From the NCBI GenBank assembly GCA_937906765.1, contig CALCUV010000139.1, positions 1 to 12,004 on the forward strand: DNA of 12,004 nt, written 5' to 3'. Shown here piece by piece: positions 6,571 to 12,004 of this stretch. The stretch's first letter is position 1. Each line of letters begins with the position of its first letter. The stretch is from an uncultured Prevotella sp. GTDB taxonomy: Bacteria > Bacteroidota > Bacteroidia > Bacteroidales > Bacteroidaceae. The position numbers were made by a program, and so were the translations under genes. The notes below the pieces were generated by a model. The model did not search any database. It saw only the letters and a list, made by a program, of their open reading frames with translations, and was not told the DNA's origin.

Positions 6571-6604
6571 AAGGGAGGCTCCAGCGTTGGAACCTCCCTT
6601 TATT
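6571..6604. terminator. Terminator after the DUF4878 relic, near-copy of 4921-4960
   Basis: AAGGGAGG (6571-6578) pairs with CCTCCCTT (6593-6600). The 26-base core 6573-6598 differs from 4925-4950 at one base. On the minus strand it can also stop transcription coming from the antiporter gene, whose stop codon is 174 bp away. Confidence 0.78.
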
Positions 6605-6773
6605 TGCGCTCAAATAGAGCCATTGCGCCACGCAGATGGGACAAGCGTAACTCGGAATCTGAATGACACGTTAGAATTAGTAACTTTGTGGCGTTTCTTC
6701 CTCAAATTGTCGCGAGGATAAGTAATAGAATTTCGCCTGTTTGCCTTTCTTTCCCGCTTCATCAGTAATTATA

Positions 6774-8816
6774 TCAGAAAGGGTGGCGCACGTCAACGAC
6801 GCGTCCGCGACTCTCGGACAATTGTTCGGGATAGATGAGCATCAAACTGCGCATTGAGAAGTAGCGTTCGATTTGGTCTTCAAGGTTATCCATGTAATTG
6901 TGGCGCAAGAGTGTGCCCTTACGTCCCACAATAAAGATTACCATGTCGTCAGACCCCGTATTGTTAGCCACGGAAATGAAATCGTGCCAGTCGCGATACT
7001 CATGCAACTTCGTGGGCATCTTATACTTGCCCGCGTCCCACACTTCCTGCAACTTTGCTAAGGTGCCCTTGCCGCTATATGCCTCAATGCGACACGAAAC
7101 TTGGGTGGCAAGTTGCGCCACACGCTCTGCCCAGCGCTTAAATCCGGGTTCAAACTCCGCCTTTCTCGGTACGACGAGTTGGATACAGTTTACCGTGTTA
7201 ATAGGTATGGCAGCGCGGTAAATCATTATCTGCTTGTGGATGGAGTAAATCAAGTCGCCCGTCATCTTCCCCAGGTAAGCCTCCGTGAGTCGCGTTTTCT
7301 CGTGCAAACCTATCAAAAGATCGGTACACTCACTCTCCATCATCGTATAGTAAATACCTGTGACGATATTCACTGACCAACGGGAGCGCGTCTGTAACTT
7401 CACGTGTGCCGCGGCAGCAATACGCGCTGCAAAATCTAAGTGTTTGAGGCCCTCCTGTCGCTTCTGTTCGTCATTGTCAAGCACAATGTGAAGCGCCGCA
7501 AGGGGAGTTTGTGTGCGCGAAAGGCGCAGCATGAGGGCGGCATTAATCAGCGGTGCGACAGTGTCAGGATTAGAGATGGCAATGAGAATCTTGTCGCGCG
7601 TGGTTTCCTTTGCTTCCGCGGCTTCCTTACCGGAAAGGAGCAATCCTCGGCAGGTGCGGTCAGTTACAACCGATGAAACAACGCAGGTGACTACGATAAG
7701 AATCATTGCGCCGTTAAGAACGTTCTCGTCAAGTAAACGACTGCCGTCGGGAAGAATGATGCCGTAGCCTACGAGTACGATAGCCAGCGTTGCAGCAGCG
7801 CGAGAATTTGTCAAACCATAAATAAGATTGCGCTCGCCTCTGTTCATGCCAAATATCTTTTGAGTGGCATAGGCCGCAAGCCACTTTGTCGTGAGCGCAC
7901 AGGCAACCATGACCGCCGAAATCTTTAAGGCGTCAAGGCGGGTGAGAGCTTCGAGGTTGATAAGCATACCTACGCCAATCAGGAAGTAAGGTATGAAGAT
8001 GGCATTGCCTATAAACTCGATGTGAGACATTAACGGGGAGGCGGGAGGTATTTGTCGGTTGAGCACAATCCCAACGAGGAAGGCGCCAAGGATACCTTCG
8101 ATGCCGACAATCTCCATGAGTCCGGCGCCAAGGAAGACAAGGGCCAAGACAAAGACATATTGCACCACGCTTTCGTCATAGCGGCGGAAAAACCACTTAC
8201 AGATAATGGGGAAGGTGTAAATGATGGCCAACCCAATGAGGACCACTTCTATCACCAAGCGTACCCAGAACCACCCTGTGGCTTCCTCTTTAAACATACC
8301 CCCTACGACGGCCAAGACTAAGAGTGTGAGCACGTCGGCAATGATAGTTCCGCCCACGGCAATCCCAACGCTGTTGTGGCGCGAGAGACCGTAGCGCATC
8401 ACAATGGGGTAGGAGATGAGTGTGTGAGAGGCATACATCGCACCCATCAAGATGCAAGCGGGAATCGTAAAGTGAAGCAGGGAATAGTTAGCCGCAAAAC
8501 CCACCGAGATTGGAATGATGAAACTCAGCAACCCTAAGGTAATGGCTTTCACTTTAGACTTCTGAACGTCTTGAACGTTCATCTCCAGCGAGGCTAAGAA
8601 CATGATGTAATACATTCCCACTTTGCCGAACAATTCAAAACTACTGTCGCGGTCGAGAACGTGAAATCCGTGAGGCCCAATCAGAATGCCGGCCATAATC
8701 ATCCCAACAATGGAGGGCACACGCAGTTTCTCGAGCAACATCGGGGCAATTAGGATGATGCTCAACACTACGAAGAAGATCCATGTGGGATCTGTTATGG
8801 GAAGACTTTGGGGCAT
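6774..8816 (-). CDS. CPA2-family cation/proton antiporter with C-terminal USP-like region
   Basis: This is a 680-residue inner-membrane antiporter of the monovalent cation:proton antiporter-2 family. Residues 1 to about 385 form the Na+/H+ exchanger domain with a dozen or so hydrophobic segments. They include VGMIMAGILIGPHG (37-50), ASHTLISYP (129-137, unwound TM4), GGTIIADVLTLL with the ion-binding Asp161, and PYFLIGVGMLINLEAL (276-291). The loop RGERNLIYGLTNSRAAATLA also fits. Residues about 407-665 are cytoplasmic and resemble two tandem universal-stress-protein domains, starting DKILIAISNP and IQLVVPRK. This layout is common in Bacteroidetes; there is no RCK/TrkA-N domain as in KefB/KefC. 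Ion specificity (Na+ or K+) cannot be decided. ATG at 8816 fits the first membrane segment. It is divergent from asd and has a hairpin in its leader. Confidence 0.93.
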   Translation of the reverse strand: MPQSLPITDPTWIFFVVLSIILIAPMLLEKLRVPSIVGMIMAGILIGPHGFHVLDRDSSFELFGKVGMYYIMFLASLEMNVQDVQKSKVKAITLGLLSFIIPISVGFAANYSLLHFTIPACILMGAMYASHTLISYPIVMRYGLSRHNSVGIAVGGTIIADVLTLLVLAVVGGMFKEEATGWFWVRLVIEVVLIGLAIIYTFPIICKWFFRRYDESVVQYVFVLALVFLGAGLMEIVGIEGILGAFLVGIVLNRQIPPASPLMSHIEFIGNAIFIPYFLIGVGMLINLEALTRLDALKISAVMVACALTTKWLAAYATQKIFGMNRGERNLIYGLTNSRAAATLAIVLVGYGIILPDGSRLLDENVLNGAMILIVVTCVVSSVVTDRTCRGLLLSGKEAAEAKETTRDKILIAISNPDTVAPLINAALMLRLSRTQTPLAALHIVLDNDEQKRQEGLKHLDFAARIAAAAHVKLQTRSRWSVNIVTGIYYTMMESECTDLLIGLHEKTRLTEAYLGKMTGDLIYSIHKQIMIYRAAIPINTVNCIQLVVPRKAEFEPGFKRWAERVAQLATQVSCRIEAYSGKGTLAKLQEVWDAGKYKMPTKLHEYRDWHDFISVANNTGSDDMVIFIVGRKGTLLRHNYMDNLEDQIERYFSMRSLMLIYPEQLSESRGRVVDVRHPF

Positions 8817-8845
8817 GCGTAAGGGAGTAAAATAAGATTCGTGGG

Positions 8846-8881
8846 CTTACTGAATGAAAGGCAAAACTTTCGTTCAATAAG
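8846..8881 (-). promoter_or_regulatory. Leader hairpin upstream of the antiporter gene
   Basis: Arms 8846-8860 and 8867-8881 pair at 14 of 15 positions (one G-U, one mismatch) around a 6-base loop. The structure lies 29-65 bases upstream of the start codon, so it would be in the mRNA leader. No run of T follows it on the minus strand, so it is not a simple terminator. Confidence 0.45.
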
Positions 8882-8987
8882 TCCATGTTGTAAGTTCTGC
8901 AAAGCAGACCTACTGTCTTGTAACAGATTTTCTATGCAAAGGAACAAAAACTTTGTTATTTATATCCCCCTATATGTTAGAAAATTA

Positions 8988-9006
8988 TAAATTTGCTTGC
9001 AAATTT
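8988..9006 (+). promoter_or_regulatory. asd promoter -7 element inside an inverted repeat
   Basis: TAAATTTG (8988-8995) matches TAnnTTTG exactly. The predicted start is near 9001, giving a leader of about 65 bases. The same bases form a perfect inverted repeat, AAATTTGC-TT-GCAAATTT (8989-9006), which spans the -7 element and the start site. A -33 TTG is not obvious. Confidence 0.5.
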
Positions 9007-9066
9007 TTATGAATCTTAAGGTGAAAGGCACTAAAAAGTGTGTTTCATCTCCTATTTTAAAGCATA

Positions 9067-10080
9067 ATGAAAGTAGCAATTGTTGGTGCCAGCGGCGCCG
9101 TAGGTCAAGAATTTCTCCGCGTATTGACCGAACGCGAATTTCCTATTGATGAACTCGTACTCTTTGGTTCAGCACGTTCCGCAGGTACTAAATATATGTT
9201 CCGTGGTAAGGAATACGAAGTGCAACTCCTCAAGCACGGTGACGACTTTAAGGATGTGGACATCGCATTTACTTCTGCAGGCGCAGGCGTTTCGAAGGAG
9301 TATGCTGAAGATATTACACGTTATGGCGCTGTAATGATTGACAATTCTTCGGCTTTCCGTATGGATGCCGACGTACCCCTTGTTGTGCCCGAATGTAATG
9401 CTGTTGATGCGCTCAATCGCCCTCGTGGTATCATCGCTAACCCTAACTGCACTACGATTATGATGGTTGTGGCGCTTCAGGCGTTTGAAAATATCAGCCA
9501 TATTAAGCGTGTTCACGTTTCAAGTTATCAAGCGGCTTCGGGAGCAGGACAGGCGGCTATGGATGAACTTCATGAGCAGTATCGTCAGGTGTTGGCGGGC
9601 GAGCCTGTGAAGGTTGAGAAGTTTGCTTACCAATTGGCGTACAACGTTATCCCTCAGATTGACGTCTTCACAGAAAATGGTTACACCAAGGAGGAAATGA
9701 AGATGTATAATGAGACAAAGAAGATTATGCATTCCGACATTGAAGTGTCAGCAATGTGCGTACGCGTTCCCGCACTTCGTGCTCACTCAGAAAGCATTTG
9801 GATTGAAACTGAACAACCTATCTCTCTTGAGCAAGCACGTAAGGCTATTGAAGAAGGCGAAGGCTTAGTGCTCATGGACAATCCCGAAAAGAAGGAATAC
9901 CCCATGCCTCTCTTCCTCGCAGGTAAGGAACCCGTTTACGTAGGTCGCATCCGCAAGGATCTTGCTAACCCTAACGGACTCACATTCTGGTTAGTGAGCG
10001 ACCAGATTAAGAAGGGCGCTGCCCTCAATGCCGTTCAGATTGCAGAATGGTTGATTCAGAACAACGGATTAAAGAAGTAA
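9067..10080 (+). CDS. asd: Aspartate-semialdehyde dehydrogenase
   Basis: This enzyme (EC 1.2.1.11) reduces aspartyl phosphate to aspartate semialdehyde with NADPH. The product is the branch point to lysine, diaminopimelate, threonine and methionine. The 337-residue length is typical. The N-terminal nucleotide-binding loop is GASGAVG (7-13). The active-site Cys128 lies in NPNCTT, and the proposed acid/base His240 in [20 protein letters not shown] (91-100) and [12 protein letters not shown] (151-162) are also family blocks. ATG at 9067 gives the expected [10 protein letters not shown] start. The gene stands alone, divergent from the antiporter, with its own promoter and terminator, so it does not appear to be part of an amino-acid operon here. 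Confidence 0.98.
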   Translation: MKVAIVGASGAVGQEFLRVLTEREFPIDELVLFGSARSAGTKYMFRGKEYEVQLLKHGDDFKDVDIAFTSAGAGVSKEYAEDITRYGAVMIDNSSAFRMDADVPLVVPECNAVDALNRPRGIIANPNCTTIMMVVALQAFENISHIKRVHVSSYQAASGAGQAAMDELHEQYRQVLAGEPVKVEKFAYQLAYNVIPQIDVFTENGYTKEEMKMYNETKKIMHSDIEVSAMCVRVPALRAHSESIWIETEQPISLEQARKAIEEGEGLVLMDNPEKKEYPMPLFLAGKEPVYVGRIRKDLANPNGLTFWLVSDQIKKGAALNAVQIAEWLIQNNGLKK

Positions 10081-10130
10081 TCCACCGTTTCAGACAATCG
10101 GAATCAACATTTAGGTATATCAACACAAAT

Positions 10131-10170
10131 AAGGTGTGTCAAGCCAACGCTGGTTTGCCACACCTTTTTT
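10131..10170 (+). terminator. Rho-independent terminator of asd
   Basis: The left arm AAGGTGTGTCAAGCCA (10131-10146) pairs with TGGTTTGCCACACCTT (10151-10166), with one mismatch and one G-U, across an ACGC loop. Six T close it. It lies 50 bp after the asd stop. Confidence 0.92.
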
Positions 10171-10278
10171 CGTGCTTGTAACATAGGGCGGTGAAAATGA
10201 ATGATTTTTCGTAACAACCAGGTCACGCTGAAAATTCAATTAGACATAGGGAAAACAAACTCTCAAACTCGGCGCCCT

Positions 10279-10320
10279 AAGTTACAAAGAAAACGCCCTA
10301 AGTTACTTATAGGAACGGTT
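10279..10320 (+). repeat. Two 21-bp repeat units in the asd/TPR spacer
   Basis: Units start at 10279 and 10300, both with AAGTTAC. The first ends CGCCCT, as do the 21 bases before it (ending 10278). The second continues AAGTTACTTAT, as in the repeat at 1509-1571. Confidence 0.5.
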
Positions 10321-10330
10321 ATAACAGAAG

Positions 10331-10370
10331 AAAGGTGGAGACTGACGCACTGAGGCGTGTCTCCACCTTT
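10331..10370. terminator. Terminator of the OmpA-like/TPR gene, possibly bidirectional
   Basis: AAAGGTGGAGAC (10331-10342) and GTCTCCACCTTT (10359-10370) form a 12-bp perfect stem, extended by ACGC/GCGT after a two-base bulge. On the minus strand it lies 40 bp past the stop of the 10411 gene and is followed by CTTCTG. Stem symmetry would allow activity both ways, but T tracts are short on each side. Confidence 0.8.
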
Positions 10371-10410
10371 TATGAGGTTCAAAATGAGCGGTTGGGGTCA
10401 ACCGTTGTTA

Positions 10411-11904
10411 TTAGAAGAGGCTCTGGAAAGCGCTCTTGTTTACCAACTTTGAGAATTCAAGGTCCTTCAAAGCACGTTCCTTGAGCGTAGCATCCTTTTG
10501 GAAAGCAACAGCAAGCGCAGCGATTGCAGCATCTGTGCGGTTCTGACGTGCGTAGCACACAGCCTTGAGATAGTCAGACATTGCAGTCTTGTAGGGCATC
10601 ACATTGAGGATAGTGAGTGCTGAAGCGTAGTCCTTGTTCAAGAGAAGTGCGAGGGCAGCAGTAGTGCTCTTGCCATTCTTTGCGTTTGTGGCAGCAGCAA
10701 CATAGTTACCCTTGCTCACCTGAAGGGCAGCGAGGAGTTCGTTATAGTTATCCGCTTCAGAAGCACGGCCTAAATATGCCTCAGCATTCTCATAGTTGCC
10801 TTCAGCAAGAGCACAGAGTGCAAGGTTTGCGTTTACTTCGGGAGCATTGCTGTTAATAGTTGCCGCCTTAGTGAACCACTGCTTTGCAGCTTCCAAATTG
10901 CCACTCAACTGTTCCACAAGACCGAGGTTGTTATACGCACGGTAGTCGTTGGGATAGAGTTGCACGGTCTTTGTATAGATATCCTTTTGCTTGCCTGCCG
11001 TTTCGTCGAATGTTGCAACGTAAAGGAGTTCTTCCACACTGAGCTTTGTTGCGTCCACTTCAAGTTGCTTGAGGATTTCATCGTCAGTGCGGCCGATGAG
11101 CACGTAGTTTAATGTGATGCGAGCGCGACGGAGTTCGGGAAGAATCTCATCAATGAGTTCTGTATAGGCAGCTGAGATGTTCTTAATCTGACGTTCGCGT
11201 TCTTCGGGGTCTTCGTACATCGAGAGTACGCGAAGGATGATGTCCTTATCCTGAATGTTTGACGCAGCAACGAGTTCCTGGAAACCTTCCCAGTCTTCTG
11301 CTGTGTAGCGAGTAGCAAGGGGAGAAACGAGTTCGAGTTCTTCAAGCTTCTGGTTGATATAGTCAGAAGATGAAGCCTGACGTGCCTTTGCAAGACGCTC
11401 ATTGATGGTCTGCTTACCGTCAGGTGAGGCGTATGCAGCCACTTCGATGCCGTCGAGAGCGAAAGAGCGCTGGTCTTCCTTGATAGCGCGGAGCACATTT
11501 ACGAATTCCTGGATGGAAGGAGTGCTGAGTTCGCTGAGGCGTACCTTTGACTGGTTGATGAGATACTTGATCTGTGACTTCTGTGACTGATTCGTCATGT
11601 ACTGGAAGGCATCGCCTGAAGCGGCACCCTGAGATTCTGCTACGCAACGACCGAGAAGCGCAGAAGTAGAAAGCACACCTCTTGCCACAAGTACGTCGGG
11701 CACGCTGTAAGTCTTCTTACCCTTGCGTGCATCAAAGGCAAGATAGAGTTCGCTTTGGATCATGTCAGCGTCATAAGGGAAACTGGCACGCATTACGTAG
11801 TTACCACCAAGACGGTAAGAGATTTCCTGATTGTTGCCAATCACCTTTTCGCCCTGGAAAGTTGCAGGCTCGCCCATAACTTCCTTACCCGCAAAGCGGA
11901 GCAC
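10411..11904 (-). CDS. OmpA-like domain and TPR protein, 5' end missing or disrupted
   Basis: The readable part is 497 residues from a GTG at 11904. An N-terminal beta-rich region (FQGEKVIGNNQEISYRLGG, about 16-34) leads to an OmpA-like segment around GIEVAAYASPDG...NERLAKARQAS (152-178). A helical region follows, then TPR-type repeats from about 305, such as NDYRAYNNLGLVEQLSGNLEAAKQWF and APEVNANLALCALAEGNYENAEAYL in sequence order. Relatives in Bacteroidales, as I recall them, are exported and begin with a signal peptide and a longer N-terminal domain. Here there is none. The frame stays open upstream of the GTG to a TGA at 11926-11928, and that extra stretch (SEVSVIPV) looks coding. So neither the GTG nor the ATG at 11877 is likely to be the natural start. 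A frameshift, truncation or sequence join near 11920 would explain this. The likely place of action is the periplasm or cell envelope. Confidence 0.85.
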   Translation of the reverse strand: MLRFAGKEVMGEPATFQGEKVIGNNQEISYRLGGNYVMRASFPYDADMIQSELYLAFDARKGKKTYSVPDVLVARGVLSTSALLGRCVAESQGAASGDAFQYMTNQSQKSQIKYLINQSKVRLSELSTPSIQEFVNVLRAIKEDQRSFALDGIEVAAYASPDGKQTINERLAKARQASSSDYINQKLEELELVSPLATRYTAEDWEGFQELVAASNIQDKDIILRVLSMYEDPEERERQIKNISAAYTELIDEILPELRRARITLNYVLIGRTDDEILKQLEVDATKLSVEELLYVATFDETAGKQKDIYTKTVQLYPNDYRAYNNLGLVEQLSGNLEAAKQWFTKAATINSNAPEVNANLALCALAEGNYENAEAYLGRASEADNYNELLAALQVSKGNYVAAATNAKNGKSTTAALALLLNKDYASALTILNVMPYKTAMSDYLKAVCYARQNRTDAAIAALAVAFQKDATLKERALKDLEFSKLVNKSAFQSLF

Positions 11905-11915
11905 GGGGATGACGC

Positions 11916-12004
11916 TTACTTCAGATCAAAGTTGACGTCATTGCCGGCTTGACCAACATAATCATGCTTGCAGTGCGTGCCTTCAATGGTTATGTGACAC
12001 CGGC
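11916..12004 (-). other. Partial open frame at the window edge, 29 codons
   Basis: On the minus strand the frame entering at the window edge reads RCHITIEGTHCKHDYVGQAG then NDVNFDLK and stops at 11918-11916. It could be the true upstream part of the OmpA-like/TPR gene put out of frame by one base, the end of a separate upstream gene, or foreign sequence joined here. It contains codons rare in the rest of the window (CGG, ATA). The same bases are also open on the plus strand. I do not recognise the peptide. Confidence 0.3.

Larger units (their letters stand above)
10081..10410. other. Convergent spacer between asd and the OmpA-like/TPR gene
   Basis: This 330-bp gap separates two genes that converge. 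It contains the asd terminator (10131-10170), a two-unit 21-bp repeat (10279-10320) and a terminator serving the minus-strand gene (10331-10370). The stretch 10171-10278 shows no gene, promoter or strong structure; ACATAGGG occurs twice there, which may be chance. Confidence 0.6.

Noticed and set aside
4885..6604. Insertion sequence or transposon around the ATPase
   Set aside because: There is no transposase, no terminal inverted repeats and no short target-site duplication. The flanking similarity is explained by a duplicated lipoprotein gene and terminator.
8641..8886. Minus-strand open frame beginning upstream of the antiporter start
   Set aside because: It overlaps the antiporter in another frame for most of its length and starts in the leader hairpin. 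It looks like a shadow frame.
9009..9150. Possible upstream short open frame in the asd leader (ATG at 9009)
   Set aside because: It runs out of frame into asd and shows no amino-acid run of the kind seen in attenuator peptides, such as several Lys, Thr or Met in a row.
11921..12004. Plus-strand open frame reading IKVDVIAGLTNIIMLAV near the window end
   Set aside because: It is a hydrophobic-looking frame of under 30 codons that faces the minus-strand frame codon for codon. It could be the start of another gene, but nothing supports that over the minus-strand reading.

Overview
The window looks like a piece of a Bacteroidales chromosome, probably Prevotella-like; the genus is an inference. 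The pointers are a fused SecD-SecF translocase subunit, promoter -7 elements of the Bacteroidetes type TAnnTTTG, secreted proteins whose predicted mature forms begin with Gln, a DUF4878-type lipoprotein, and an OmpA-like/TPR protein of a kind common in that order. Base composition is moderately AT-rich. No rRNA, tRNA, CRISPR array or intact transposon is visible.

Layout. Bases 1-1386 carry the 3' part of secDF, closed by a strong terminator. A 463-bp gene-poor stretch follows, with a short 21-bp-periodic repeat. Next come two exported proteins on the + strand. One (1850-2491) has a C-terminal zinc-ribbon-like Cys cluster. The other (2807-3700) shows a DUF1566-like pattern. They are separated by an unusual 315-bp spacer made of two AT-rich hairpins and tandem 21-bp units. 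A recognisable promoter then drives a permuted-papain (YiiX-like) hydrolase (3828-4448), followed after 34 bp by a DUF4878-type lipoprotein (4483-4884).

Bases 4885-6600 form an accessory island. An AT-rich AAA_14/DUF4143-type ATPase on the - strand lies between the intact DUF4878 gene with its terminator and a decayed second copy of that gene with a nearly identical terminator. Its upstream region carries two 37-bp direct repeats, each centred on a perfect palindrome.

The right half is housekeeping. A CPA2-type cation/proton antiporter with a C-terminal USP-like region (- strand, 6774-8816) is divergent from asd, aspartate-semialdehyde dehydrogenase (9067-10080). An OmpA-like/TPR protein follows (- strand, 10411-11904); its 5' end is broken or cut off near 11916-11928.

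I see no complete new multi-gene system. The most interesting material is non-coding or decayed: the dispersed 21-bp repeat family, the two hairpins, the palindromic direct repeats beside the ATPase, the DUF4878 relic, and the abnormal 5' end of the last gene.
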